Source of the DNA: Alphaproteobacteria bacterium
GTDB lineage: Bacteria > Pseudomonadota > Alphaproteobacteria > Caulobacterales > Parvularculaceae
Reading direction: 5' to 3'
Length of the DNA stretch: 64,000 bases
NCBI GenBank assembly: GCA_030433215.1
Contig: JAUIMC010000012.1
Span: 1-64,000, forward strand
The notes under the pieces were generated by a model. It had not been told where the DNA came from. It did no database searches and was given only the letters and a program-made list of their open reading frames with translations. This document shows positions 48,781 through 57,772 of the stretch, one piece after another. The position numbers and the translations under genes are program-made. Every line of letters begins with the position of its first letter. The stretch's first letter is position 1.

Positions 48781-49191
48781 ATGAGCGCTATTCTCCAAAT
48801 TGATACGCCCGGGCGCGCCGCCATCGATGTGACGGCGAGAATCGCCGATATCGTCGCCGCCTCGGACGCCGCCGGCGGACTTGTTCACCTTTTCATTCAG
48901 CATACTTCGGCCTCACTGACGGTGCAGGAAAACGCCGATCCGGACGTGATGGCGGACCTGCTCGACTGGCTGGACCGGACGGCGCCGGAGACCGGGCCCT
49001 ATCGTCATCGCGCGGAGGGGCCGGACGACATGCCGGCGCATCTGAAATCGGCGATGACCGCAACCTCGCTCACCGTGCCGTTCGAAAACGGACGGCTGTT
49101 GCTCGGAACCTGGCAGGGAATTTATCTCCTGGAACACCGGCGCGCGAAGCACCGGCGGCGCATCGTCGTCACGCTGGTTCCGGAACTGTGA
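48781..49191 (+). CDS. yjbQ: UPF0047 (YjbQ) family protein
   Basis: 136 residues with the complete UPF0047/YjbQ core: GLVHLFIQHTSASLTVQENA, DVMADLLDWLDRTAPETGPY, RAEGPDDMPAHLKSAMTATS and LGTWQGIYLLEHR. YjbQ of E. coli has weak thiamine-phosphate synthase activity; the true role is debated. The ATG at 48781 has AAGG a few nucleotides upstream and an AT-rich promoter region (48725-48780). It is monocistronic and tail to tail with a small membrane-protein gene. Confidence 0.9.
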   Translation: MSAILQIDTPGRAAIDVTARIADIVAASDAAGGLVHLFIQHTSASLTVQENADPDVMADLLDWLDRTAPETGPYRHRAEGPDDMPAHLKSAMTATSLTVPFENGRLLLGTWQGIYLLEHRRAKHRRRIVVTLVPEL

Positions 49192-49200
49192 ATCGGCAGC

Positions 49201-49413
49201 TTATGACCGCGCCGCGCTTTTCGGTTTGAAGACGCCGCTTTCGGGATCTTGTTCGTAATCGAGAACGGCGCTGCTGCTCTTGGCGCGCGCGGATTTGCGG
49301 ATTTCGTCGATCGCGGCGCGCAAAGGGCGCGTGCGTTTTTCGGCGTAACGGCAGAGCGCGACAGCGCCCGCGGCGGCGGCGACCGTAACGGCCAGCGTAG
49401 TGACGGCGCTCAT
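49201..49413 (-). CDS. Small membrane-anchored protein of unknown function
   Basis: 70 residues. One hydrophobic N-terminal segment (TTLAVTVAAAAGAVALCRYA) is followed by a charged helix (RTRPLRAAIDEIRKSARAKS) and an acidic tail (LDYEQDPESGVFKPK). This is the layout of a single-pass inner-membrane protein with a cytoplasmic tail. The tail DPESGVFKPKS resembles others found on small alphaproteobacterial hypothetical proteins. It lies 44 nt downstream of the S49 peptidase gene on the same strand. I do not recognise a function. Confidence 0.65.
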   Translation of the reverse strand: MSAVTTLAVTVAAAAGAVALCRYAEKRTRPLRAAIDEIRKSARAKSSSAVLDYEQDPESGVFKPKSAARS

Positions 49414-49457
49414 AGTCTGTCTCCCGTTCTGCGCATCCAGTTTCCGCGTTGCGGCGT

Positions 49458-50333
49458 TTAGAGCCCGATCCGCGCCCAGTGGGCCCGGCGCTCGCCCGCC
49501 GCCATCAGTTCATCCGCGTCGATCAGCGCGGCGGCCTTGAAACCGTCCGCCGCGCCGCCTGAAAAGAACATTTTCAAGAGCGAGCCCTTCTCCAGCGGAA
49601 TGCGTTTGATCTTAACATCTTTTCCGAAGCGGTCGCGCAAAAAATCGCCGAACTGAGCCGTTCCGTCGACCAATCCCTTTTCCACCGCCGAGGCGCCGCT
49701 CCAGATCCGGCCTGAAAAAAGCGTCTCATCCTTGGACAGTCTGTCCCCGCGCCGCTCTTTGACCAAGGCGATGAACTGGTCATGGATCTCGTTCAGCAAA
49801 TCCTTGAGGCGCGCCACCTCTTCCGGGTCTTCCGGTTTGAACGGATCGAGCTGGGACTTGTTCTCGCCGGCCGTGTAGATGCGGCGCTCGACGCCGAGCC
49901 TGGCGATCGCCTCCTGAAAGCCGAATCCGCCGGAAATCACCCCGATGGAGCCGACAATCGAACTCTCATCGGCGTAGATTTCATCGCCCGCAATGGCGAG
50001 AATATAGCCGCCGGAAGCGCCCGCATCCTCGATGAAGGCGAGCACGGGCACGTCTTTTTCCTTCGCCTCGCGGCGCACGGCGTTGAAGATGAGGCGCGAC
50101 TGCACCGGCGAGCCGCCCGGCGAATTGATCGCCAGCGCCACCGCTTTCACGCCCTTCGGCTTGAACGCGTCGCGGATCGGTTTTTCGAGCTTTTTAAGGG
50201 TCATTCCCTTTCGTCCGGCGCCGACTTCGCCAATCACCCCCGTCATTTCAATCACGGTTACGAGAGGCTTTTCGGGCCCTGTAAATGGCAGGGCGCGCCA
50301 GAGGGATGTCAAAGGATTGCTGCGGTCTGTCAT
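49458..50333 (-). CDS. S49 family serine peptidase, SohB/SppA-like
   Basis: 291 residues. The Ser-Lys dyad is expected in AFIEDAGASGGYILA (nucleophile Ser) and IYTAGENKSQLDPF (general base Lys). IVGSIGVISGGFGFQEA is the strong family motif between them. There is no signal peptide but a hydrophobic start (TGPEKPLVTVIEMTGVIGEV). Family members cleave signal peptides or other membrane-associated peptides. The gene is divergent from ispB across 186 nt, where no other gene was found. The single-domain length is that of the SohB/short SppA type. Confidence 0.88.
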   Translation of the reverse strand: MTDRSNPLTSLWRALPFTGPEKPLVTVIEMTGVIGEVGAGRKGMTLKKLEKPIRDAFKPKGVKAVALAINSPGGSPVQSRLIFNAVRREAKEKDVPVLAFIEDAGASGGYILAIAGDEIYADESSIVGSIGVISGGFGFQEAIARLGVERRIYTAGENKSQLDPFKPEDPEEVARLKDLLNEIHDQFIALVKERRGDRLSKDETLFSGRIWSGASAVEKGLVDGTAQFGDFLRDRFGKDVKIKRIPLEKGSLLKMFFSGGAADGFKAAALIDADELMAAGERRAHWARIGL

Positions 50334-50519
50334 CGCTCGCTGTTAGGTTAAAATCCAAGCCTTTTCAATGATCAGCACATCAGCGCCCAAACGTCCCGCG
50401 GCGCCTGAATAGCGCTGATTCGCCGCTGAGGCGGGCGCGCCGCTTTCGCTTGACCGGGAGCGGCCCAGCGACCAATCTGCGAGGCGATTGCAATAAGAAG
50501 TTGAGCGAAAGGCGTTATT

Positions 50520-51554
50520 TTGGGTTTGGCCGCGACAGCCAGCGAGACACTCGCCGCAAGGCGCGCGCCTGAATTTCCAGCCGCCGTCGCCTATCTGCGT
50601 TCGCTTACCGAGCGCGATCTTGAAGCCGTTAATCGCGAGATCCTGGACCGGCTCGATTCGCCGGTAAAGATGATCCCGGAGCTCGCGGGACACCTCATCC
50701 ATGCAGGCGGCAAGCGCCTGAGGCCGATGCTGACGCTCGCCTCGGCGCGGCTGTTCGATTATGCGGGCGAGGACCATGTGAAACTCGCCGCCGCCGTGGA
50801 GCTCATTCACGGCGCGACGTTGCTCCATGACGACGTCGTGGACGCCTCGTCCCTGCGCCGCGGCGCCTCCACCGCCAACACCATCTGGGGCAACAAGGAG
50901 AGCGTCCTCGTCGGCGACTTCATCTTCTCGCGCTCTTTCGAGCTGATGGTGGAAGCAAAAAATCTCGACGTTCTGCGCTCGCTCTCCCACGCTTCCAGCG
51001 TCATCGCCCAGGGCGAAGTCCTGCAGCTGACGACGCAGAAGAACATCGCGGCCACCTTCGAGACCTATCTTGAAGTGGTGCGCGCCAAGACCGCCGCCCT
51101 GTTCGCGGCGGCGACCGAAGTCGGCGCGCAGATTTCCGGGCGTCCGGCCGAAGACCAGAAATCCATGCGCCAGTTCGGCGAGGATTTCGGCGTCGCCTAT
51201 CAGCTCGTGGACGACGCGCTCGATTACGCCGGCTTCGAATACGCGCTCGGCAAGACCGTCGGCGACGATTTCCGGGAAGGCAAGATGACCGCGCCGGTGG
51301 TCTTCGCCGTGGAACGCGCGCGCGAGGAGGAGAAACCCTTCTGGCGGCGCGTCATCGCCGAAGGCCGGCAGGAGCCGGGCGATTTCGAAAAAGCGCAAAG
51401 CCTGATGCAGCGCGACGGCGCCATCGAAGACACCTTCGAATGCGCCCGCGACTATACGCAAAAGGCGCTCGATGCGCTGGCGAAAGCGCCGGAAAACGAC
51501 TATCGCGACGCCCTCGGCGATCTTGCCCTGACCTCGACGGCGCGCGGCTCTTAA
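50520..51554 (+). CDS. ispB: Polyprenyl diphosphate synthase (octaprenyl diphosphate synthase)
   Basis: 344 residues with both aspartate-rich motifs of trans-prenyltransferases: GATLLHDDVVDASSLRR (FARM) and YQLVDDALDYAGFEYALGK (SARM). The first 50 residues show RDLEAVNREILDRLDSPVKM. It makes the side chain of ubiquinone by adding isopentenyl units. The start is TTG at 50520-50522, eight bases after AAAGGCG; no ATG upstream in frame is better placed. It is divergent from the S49 peptidase gene and convergent with the WecA-like gene. Confidence 0.93.
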   Translation: MGLAATASETLAARRAPEFPAAVAYLRSLTERDLEAVNREILDRLDSPVKMIPELAGHLIHAGGKRLRPMLTLASARLFDYAGEDHVKLAAAVELIHGATLLHDDVVDASSLRRGASTANTIWGNKESVLVGDFIFSRSFELMVEAKNLDVLRSLSHASSVIAQGEVLQLTTQKNIAATFETYLEVVRAKTAALFAAATEVGAQISGRPAEDQKSMRQFGEDFGVAYQLVDDALDYAGFEYALGKTVGDDFREGKMTAPVVFAVERAREEEKPFWRRVIAEGRQEPGDFEKAQSLMQRDGAIEDTFECARDYTQKALDALAKAPENDYRDALGDLALTSTARGS

Positions 51555-51566
51555 TTTTCAAAGAGA

Positions 51567-52661
51567 TTATTCCGCCGCAGCCTGAATCGCGTCGTCGCCG
51601 GCGCCGCCGGACCGCGTTCTCAATAAGCCGTTCTTGTAAGCGCGCGCCGTGAGGCGCGACGCGCCAGTGACGAAAGCGAGGCAAAGCGCCAGCGGCCCCA
51701 GCCATTGCAGCGACGGCGGCAAGGCGAGCATCAAAGCCGCCGTGGCGGCGCAGACGCTGACAAGGCCCATATAGATGACGGCGACCCCGGCATGGGAAAC
51801 GCCGCCGCGCATCATCAGCTGATAAAGATGCTCGCGATGCGCCACCAGGACGTTCTGGCCGCGCAGGGTGCGTGACGCCAGCGTCCAGGCGACATCGAAA
51901 ATGAAGGGCAGGAAGATCACCGGCATGACGAGCGCGCTGAGGCGGGCGCCGGTCCAGTCAGCGCCGAGCACGGCGAAAGCGGCGATCAGAAAGCCGAGCA
52001 TCTGGCTGCCATTATCGCCCATGAAGATTTTCCCGCGAATGAGATTTTCCGGCAGGAAGCCGGCGGCGGCGCAGGACAGAAGGAGCGCCGCGACCGCCAG
52101 CGCCGGCGCGCCGCTAAGCCCGGAGAAAACCGCGAACCAGGCAAGTCCCACCGCCGCGGCGCCGGCGGCAAGCCCGTTCGCGCCGTCCATGAAATTGAAC
52201 GCATTCATGAAGCCGACGATCCAGAAGACCGTCAGCACCGAGCCCCAGACGGGCCCGAGCGAAACCTCGCCCAGCGACGGCAGCGGCGCCGATTGCAGCG
52301 GGCCGAAAAGCACGATGAAGAGCGCGGCGACGAGAATCTGTCCGACGAATTTCCAGACCGGCGAGAGATTCAGCTTGTCGTCGGCGAGCCCCACGAAGAA
52401 AGCCGCGACGCCAAGCCCCCCGATCAGCGACAACGTCTTCGCCGCGCCCGCATCGCCGGCGAAGGCCGCCATGATGAAAAGCCCCGCCGCCCAGCCGCCG
52501 GTGATCGCCGCGCCGCCGATGCGCGGGGTCGCATGATCATGGCTCGAGCGTTCATTAGGCTCGTCGAGAAAGGCGCGCGCGCGCGCCGCCAGCATGCTGA
52601 CGCAATAAACGACAGCCACCGTCATTGCGGCCGCAACCGCCATGATGAAGGGTTCGATCAT
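51567..52661 (-). CDS. WecA-like polyprenyl-phosphate HexNAc-1-phosphate transferase
   Basis: 364 residues, ten to eleven hydrophobic segments. The MraY/WecA family motifs are present: DEPNERSSHDHATPRIGGAA, FFVGLADDKLNLSP (DDxxD-like), FNFMDGANGLAAGAA, KIFMGDNGSQMLGFLI and the C-terminal VAHREHLYQLMMRGG (HIP-like HREH). This family loads a sugar-1-phosphate onto undecaprenyl phosphate, starting O-antigen, teichoic acid or exopolysaccharide synthesis. It would fit with the Wzx-like flippase at 19864-21402, though the two are far apart. It lies 36 nt downstream of ispE on the same strand. Confidence 0.88.
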   Translation of the reverse strand: MIEPFIMAVAAAMTVAVVYCVSMLAARARAFLDEPNERSSHDHATPRIGGAAITGGWAAGLFIMAAFAGDAGAAKTLSLIGGLGVAAFFVGLADDKLNLSPVWKFVGQILVAALFIVLFGPLQSAPLPSLGEVSLGPVWGSVLTVFWIVGFMNAFNFMDGANGLAAGAAAVGLAWFAVFSGLSGAPALAVAALLLSCAAAGFLPENLIRGKIFMGDNGSQMLGFLIAAFAVLGADWTGARLSALVMPVIFLPFIFDVAWTLASRTLRGQNVLVAHREHLYQLMMRGGVSHAGVAVIYMGLVSVCAATAALMLALPPSLQWLGPLALCLAFVTGASRLTARAYKNGLLRTRSGGAGDDAIQAAAE

Positions 52662-52697
52662 GCGCTCTTTCGCCCCTGGTTTCTCCCGATTGCGAAT

Positions 52698-53564
52698 CTA
52701 TCGCACATGGAGCGCCGACGCCATGGCCCAGGCCCCGCGCGCGCGCGCGGCGGCGGCGGCGCGGACCGCGCCCTGGCGTGACGGAAACAGCGCAAAGCAG
52801 GTCGCGCCCGATCCAGACATGCGCGCCGCCAGCGCGCCGGGCGCGGCGGCTAGCCTGTCGATCACCGCGCGGATCGCCGACGCCCGATCGATGGCGAAGG
52901 GTTCGAGGTCGTTGCGGGTGCGCGCCATCGCCTCTTGCATTTGCGCATGGTTCACGGCGCGAAACGGATCGCAGACAGGCCGGGCGGGCGCTGGATTTTG
53001 CGCATCGAAAGCGCGGAAGATAGGCCCCGTGGGCATCTCGACGCCCGGATTGACGAGGCAGATCCACAAGGGCGGCAAGGCCGGCCCCTTTTCTAGAATT
53101 TCGCCGGCGCCCGAGACATGGACCGGCGCGCGCGCAAGACACGCCGGCACGTCGGCGCCGAGGGAAAAGGCGATCCGCGCCAGCGCCGCCTCGCCAATAT
53201 CCACGTTCCACAGCTTCACAAGCGCGCGCAAAGCCGCCGCCGCATCCGCCGAACCGCCGCCGACGCCCGCCGCGACGGGCAGATTCTTTTCAAGCGTTAT
53301 CGCCGCGCCTTTATCGACGCCGCAGGCGTGCGCCAGCTTTTGCGCCGCGCGAAAAACCAGATTGCGCTCAGGCGGCAGGTCTTTCAGCGCGCCGCCAAAC
53401 GGGCCTTTCACAGCGAGCGATAAATCCTTCGCGGGATCGACGCGAATGACATCGCCCTCTTCTGCGAAAACGAAAAGACTCGCAAGATCGTGCAGCCCGT
53501 CAGGACGGACGGGCCCGATATGGAGATAAAGATTGACCTTGGCGGGAGCGGTCTCGGCGATCAT
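52698..53564 (-). CDS. ispE: 4-(cytidine 5'-diphospho)-2-C-methyl-D-erythritol kinase
   Basis: 288 residues of the GHMP kinase superfamily. APAKVNLYLHIGPVRPDGLH is the IspE start, LPVAAGVGGGSADAAAALRA is the ATP-binding motif 2, and LAARMSGSGATCFALF the C-terminal GHMP motif 3. It phosphorylates CDP-methylerythritol in the non-mevalonate isoprenoid pathway, which feeds ispB. Its ATG overlaps the stop of the upstream TPR lipoprotein as ATGA, indicating translational coupling. The enzyme seems complete. Confidence 0.93.
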   Translation of the reverse strand: MIAETAPAKVNLYLHIGPVRPDGLHDLASLFVFAEEGDVIRVDPAKDLSLAVKGPFGGALKDLPPERNLVFRAAQKLAHACGVDKGAAITLEKNLPVAAGVGGGSADAAAALRALVKLWNVDIGEAALARIAFSLGADVPACLARAPVHVSGAGEILEKGPALPPLWICLVNPGVEMPTGPIFRAFDAQNPAPARPVCDPFRAVNHAQMQEAMARTRNDLEPFAIDRASAIRAVIDRLAAAPGALAARMSGSGATCFALFPSRQGAVRAAAAARARGAWAMASALHVR

Positions 53565-55276
53565 GCGCGCTCTTCCGGCAAACCTTCCTTGAGCTTTTTC
53601 TCGACGCTTTCACGCAACTTGTCGGAAGGCTCCAGCTCGAGCACGCGCTTCCATTCATAGCGCGCTTCGACCTTGCGGCCGAGACGCCAGTAAACATCGC
53701 CAAGATGGTCGGTGATGGTCGGATCGGCAGGCTCGAGCGAGGCGGCGTGTTCGAGATGACCGACGGCCTCTGGATAATCGCCGCGCTGATAATGGGCCCA
53801 GCCGAGACTGTCGATAAAGGCGCCGGAATTGGGTTCGATCGCCACCGCCTGTTCGATGAGCTCGAAAGCCCGGTCGAGATTCTCGCCGCGCTCCGCCCAG
53901 GAATAACCGAGATAGTTGAGCGCGGTCGCCTCTTTCGGGGCGATTTCCACGGCGCGTTCGAGATCCTTCTCCGCCGCCGGCCATTGATCGAGCTCGATCA
54001 GCGAAGCGGCGCGGCCGACCAAAAACCGCCAGGCGTCTTCCGGGGGATCGTCGGAAAGGTCGTCGATCAACTGGCCGTAAACGGCGACGGCTTCGCGATG
54101 ACGACCCTGTCCTGCGAGGAGACTGGCGTAATTGAGCCGCGCTTCCTGGGACTTGCCGGCGCGCGCCGTGGCGCGCAGCACTTTTTCCGCTTCGTCCTCG
54201 CGGCCAAGCCCGATCAGCCCGCCGGCGATGTCGATTTGCGCCTGCTCGTAAAAGGCCGAAGATTTCGGAATGCGCTTCAGCATCGCAATGGCGCTCTCAT
54301 TGTCGCCATAGATGTTGAGGATGGCGCCTGCGAGCCGCTGCGCGTGATCGAAATCAGGCCAGAGATAAAGCGCGATCCGGGTGAAGGCGAGCGGCATGTC
54401 GTAATTGGCGTCGCCGACGCGAAAACCTGCCTTCTCCGCGGCTTCGCGCTGATCGGCCATCTGTTGCAGGATCGCCGAGCCGAAAGAATAGAGCGCAACC
54501 GCCGCGCCCTTTTGCGGCGTGACGCCAACCCAGGTCTTGTCGGTTCTGCCTTTCTCGAGCCTTTCGAGACCGCGCTTGGCGACCTGCCGGTCGAGACCCG
54601 GATACTGCGCGAGCAATTCGTAATGAGCGCGCGCCTCTTCGGTATTGCCGGTGCGATGGAGGAAAGAGCCATAGGCGTCACGGCCGACGACCCCGCCATA
54701 GCTCATCAAGGCGAGCTGATAAGCGGTGCGGGCCTCGTCCTCGAGGCCGGCGTTCTCAAACAGGAACGCCTGGTGCAGCGGATGAAAGCCGCGAAAGGTC
54801 TCGCCGTCCTTTTTGGCGAGCGCCTTCAGCGCGGCCTCCGGGCCCTGTTCGCCGGCAAGCGCCCAGGCGTTGAGGATGACCATGGCGGCGGAGAAATATT
54901 CGACCTCGGCTTTGGCGGCGAGATCCTCCCGCGCCGACGCATAGTCGCCATGCTTTAAATCGCGCGCCGCCAGAGTGAGCCGCGCGAGATCGTCATCTTC
55001 CTTGTCGTCATTGGCGAGGATCTTTTCCGCGAGCGCCGCCGCGCCGTCGATGTCGCCGGAAGCAACCTTGAAGAAAAACGCGCCGCGCAACACCTCTTCG
55101 GCTTCGACGCCCTCGTCGCGCGCATCCTCAAACGAGGCCGCGGCGACGCCAATGTCATTGGCGCTGGCGGCGATGCGTCCCGACAGATAATCGCCCACCA
55201 TGCTGCTCTCGCGCGGCGCGCCGACGCAACCGGCCGTCAGGGAAAAGGCGGCGATGCATGCCGTAAGAGATTTCAT
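53561..55276 (-). CDS. TPR-repeat lipoprotein
   Basis: The ATG at 55274-55276 gives 571 residues with a lipoprotein signal peptide (SLTACIAAFSLTAGCVG). Most of the protein is tetratricopeptide-like helical repeat; the best units are near the C-terminus: NYLGYSWAERGENLDRAFEL, FIDSLGWAHYQRGDYPEAVG and ITDHLGDVYWRLGRKVEARY. Such lipoproteins anchor periplasmic scaffolds or help outer-membrane assembly. Its stop overlaps the ispE start (ATGA). Upstream is the ETF-QO gene with an 18-nt gap, so the three genes probably share an operon. Confidence 0.88.
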   Translation of the reverse strand: MKSLTACIAAFSLTAGCVGAPRESSMVGDYLSGRIAASANDIGVAAASFEDARDEGVEAEEVLRGAFFFKVASGDIDGAAALAEKILANDDKEDDDLARLTLAARDLKHGDYASAREDLAAKAEVEYFSAAMVILNAWALAGEQGPEAALKALAKKDGETFRGFHPLHQAFLFENAGLEDEARTAYQLALMSYGGVVGRDAYGSFLHRTGNTEEARAHYELLAQYPGLDRQVAKRGLERLEKGRTDKTWVGVTPQKGAAVALYSFGSAILQQMADQREAAEKAGFRVGDANYDMPLAFTRIALYLWPDFDHAQRLAGAILNIYGDNESAIAMLKRIPKSSAFYEQAQIDIAGGLIGLGREDEAEKVLRATARAGKSQEARLNYASLLAGQGRHREAVAVYGQLIDDLSDDPPEDAWRFLVGRAASLIELDQWPAAEKDLERAVEIAPKEATALNYLGYSWAERGENLDRAFELIEQAVAIEPNSGAFIDSLGWAHYQRGDYPEAVGHLEHAASLEPADPTITDHLGDVYWRLGRKVEARYEWKRVLELEPSDKLRESVEKKLKEGLPEERA

Positions 55277-55294
55277 GCGCAACTGATGCGTTCC

Positions 55295-56977
55295 TTACAT
55301 ATTCGGATAGTTCGGACCGCCGCCCCCCTCGGGCGTCGTCCAGACAATGTTCTGCGAGGGATCCTTGATATCGCAGGTTTTGCAGTGAACGCAGTTTTGC
55401 GCATTGATCTGAAAGCGCGGATCCGCGCCGCCCTCTTCTGTCACCACCTCATAAACCCCCGCCGGACAATAACGCTGCGCGGGCTCTGCATATTCAGGCA
55501 GATTAACGCTGATCGGGATTGAGGGATCTTTAAGTTTGAGGTGGGAAGGCTGGTCTTCTTCGTGATTAGTCGCGGAAAAAGACACATTGGTGAGCCGGTC
55601 GAACGTCGTCTCGCCATCGGGGCGCGGATAGTCGATCGGTTTGTGCTTGGCCGCCGGCTCCGTCGCCGCCGCATCCGTCTTGCCGTGCCCCAATGTCCCG
55701 AAAAAGGACAGGCCCGGCAGGATCGAATTCATCCACAGCTCGACGCCGCCAAGCGCAATCGCGCCAAGGCGGGTGCCGAATTTCGACCAGAGCGGCTTTA
55801 CGTTGCGCGCCTTGAAAAGTTCGGCCCGCACGGCTGATTTCTCATAGGCCTCTTCATAGGCTTCCAGCGTATCGCCTTCGCGGCCTGCCGTGACGGCGTC
55901 GTAGGCGGCTTCCGCCGCCATGATGCCGGTCAGCATGGCGTTGTGATTGCCCTTGATGCGCGGCACGTTGACGAAACCCGCCGAGCAGCCGATCAGCGCG
56001 CCGCCCGGGAAAGCGAGTTTCGGCACCGACTGATAGCCGCCTTCGGTGATGGCGCGCGAGCCGTAGGCGATGCGTTTGCCGCCCTCGAGAAGCTCCGCGA
56101 TCTCCGGATGGGTCTTGAATTTCTGAAACTCCCCATACGGATAAAGATAGGGGTTTTTATAGTTGAGGTGCACCACGAAGCCGAGGGCGATGGTGTTGTC
56201 GCTGTAGTGATAGAGGAATGAGCCGCCGCCGGTGTCGTCGTTCAACGGCCAGCCGAAGGAATGCTGCACATGACCGGGCCGCGATTTTTCCGGCGCGATC
56301 TCCCAGAGTTCCTTGAGGCCAATGCCGTATTTCTGCGGCTCTTTGCCTTCGTCGAGATTGTATTGCGCAATGAGCTGTTTGCCGAGCGAGCCGCGCACGC
56401 CTTCGGCGATCAGCACATATTTGCCGACCAGCTCCATGCCCGGCTCATAAGAGTCCTTCTTCTCGCCGTCCTTGCCGATTCCCATTTCGCCGACGACGAC
56501 GCCGCGTAAGGAACCGTCTTCGCGGAAGAGCGCCTGCGACGCCGCCATGCCGGGATAGATCTCGACGCCCATGCCTTCGGCCTGTTCGGCGAGCCAGCGG
56601 CAGACATTGCCCATGGAGACGATGTAGCAGCCATGGTTCTTGACCATGCCCGGCATGCCCCAGACGGGGAGCGAGACCGAACCGCTGGAGCCGAGAATCT
56701 TGAAGGCTTCCGAGGCGACGGGCGTGTCCACCGGCGCGCCCGGCAGGTCGCGCCAGTCCGGCAGCAGCGCATCGAGCCCCGACGGATCGAGCACCGCCCC
56801 GGAGAGAATATGCGCGCCCACTTCCGAGCCCTTTTCGACCACCACCACATTGATGTCGCCGCCGGTTTCCGCAGCGCGCTGTTTCAGCCGGATCGCCGCC
56901 GAAAGCCCCGCAGGCCCCGCGCCGACGATCACGACATCGAATTCCATGGATTCCCGTTCGGGCGCGTCACTGGTCAT
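55295..56977 (-). CDS. Electron transfer flavoprotein-ubiquinone oxidoreductase
   Basis: The ATG at 56975-56977 gives 560 residues, the start MTSDAPERESMEFDVVIVGA being typical. The FAD-binding motif is VVIVGAGPAGLSAAIRLKQ, the ubiquinone/membrane region includes YNLDEGKEPQKYGIGLKELW, and the 4Fe-4S ligands are in INAQNCVHCKTCDIKDPSQN near the C-terminus. It oxidises reduced ETF from acyl-CoA dehydrogenases and reduces ubiquinone at the inner membrane. It links the beta-oxidation cluster of this window to respiration. Confidence 0.96.
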   Translation of the reverse strand: MTSDAPERESMEFDVVIVGAGPAGLSAAIRLKQRAAETGGDINVVVVEKGSEVGAHILSGAVLDPSGLDALLPDWRDLPGAPVDTPVASEAFKILGSSGSVSLPVWGMPGMVKNHGCYIVSMGNVCRWLAEQAEGMGVEIYPGMAASQALFREDGSLRGVVVGEMGIGKDGEKKDSYEPGMELVGKYVLIAEGVRGSLGKQLIAQYNLDEGKEPQKYGIGLKELWEIAPEKSRPGHVQHSFGWPLNDDTGGGSFLYHYSDNTIALGFVVHLNYKNPYLYPYGEFQKFKTHPEIAELLEGGKRIAYGSRAITEGGYQSVPKLAFPGGALIGCSAGFVNVPRIKGNHNAMLTGIMAAEAAYDAVTAGREGDTLEAYEEAYEKSAVRAELFKARNVKPLWSKFGTRLGAIALGGVELWMNSILPGLSFFGTLGHGKTDAAATEPAAKHKPIDYPRPDGETTFDRLTNVSFSATNHEEDQPSHLKLKDPSIPISVNLPEYAEPAQRYCPAGVYEVVTEEGGADPRFQINAQNCVHCKTCDIKDPSQNIVWTTPEGGGGPNYPNM

Positions 56978-57111
56978 TTGCAGTCTTCTTCTCTTATGGC
57001 CTTTGCACTGATGCGGCCCCGTTTCTGGCAAAAATCACCCGGAAAAGCCATGATCGGCGCAATTGTTTTGCAGGAAGGCCCGGCGCGAAGACCGGGCGGG
57101 GAGCAAACGCC

Positions 57112-57750
57112 ATGATGACTGCCCTATTCGCCGCCCTTTGCGGGCTTTGCGTCGCATTGCTCTTATGGGCGGAAAACCGGGACCATCGCGCCCTCAAATG
57201 GGCCGCAAAGCCGGCCGCCTCCCTGTTTTTCGTCCTGACAGCCGTCAGCGCCGGCGCGTTCGACAGCGCCTACGGCCTGTGGGTGCTGGCCGCGCTGATC
57301 CTGTGCATGGCGGGGGACATCCTCCTGATCCCGGCTGGGGAAAAAACTTTTCTGGCGGGGATGGGCGCCTTCGGGGCGGGCCACGCCGCCTATATCGGCG
57401 CTTTTCTGAGCGGCGCTGCGGCGCCGGGAGTGCTGTTTTTCGCCGGGGCCGCCGGAATGACGGTGTTCGCTCTTCTTTCCATTCGCTGGTTGTGGCCGCA
57501 TCTCGGCGCGTTTCGCGGCCCCGTCGCCGCCTATACGGCGATTATCGCGGTCATGGTCGCGGCGAGCTTCCTCGCCCAACCGCCTTTGCAGACAGCGCCC
57601 GCCGCACTCGTGATCATCGGGGCCGCCGGCTTCGCCGTCTCCGATCTCGCCGTCGCCCGGGATCAGTTCGTCTCGGCGGGCTTTTTCAACAGGCTCTGGG
57701 GCTTGCCGCTCTATTACAGCGCGCAATTGCTGCTCGCGTCCTCGGTTTAG
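57112..57750 (+). CDS. Lysoplasmalogenase-like YhhN (TMEM86) family membrane protein
   Basis: 212 residues with eight hydrophobic segments. The YhhN family motifs are AAKPAASLFFVLTAV, ALILCMAGDILLI, FGAGHAAYIGAFL and a C-terminal SDLAVARDQFVSAGFFNRLW. Bacterial and vertebrate relatives hydrolyse the vinyl-ether bond of lysoplasmalogen. The conserved Asp of CMAGDIL is present, as is SDLAVAR. Whether this organism makes plasmalogens is unknown. It is divergent from ETF-QO and 22 nt upstream of the UDG gene. Confidence 0.87.
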   Translation: MMTALFAALCGLCVALLLWAENRDHRALKWAAKPAASLFFVLTAVSAGAFDSAYGLWVLAALILCMAGDILLIPAGEKTFLAGMGAFGAGHAAYIGAFLSGAAAPGVLFFAGAAGMTVFALLSIRWLWPHLGAFRGPVAAYTAIIAVMVAASFLAQPPLQTAPAALVIIGAAGFAVSDLAVARDQFVSAGFFNRLWGLPLYYSAQLLLASSV

Positions 57751-57772
57751 AACCTGCTAGACTGGCCTTCCC

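Noticed and set aside
50343-50460. Reverse open frame ending LGADVLIIEKAWIL between ispB and the S49 peptidase gene
   Set aside because: The peptide end looks protein-like, but the frame is a continuation of the antisense of ispB with no plausible start or motif.
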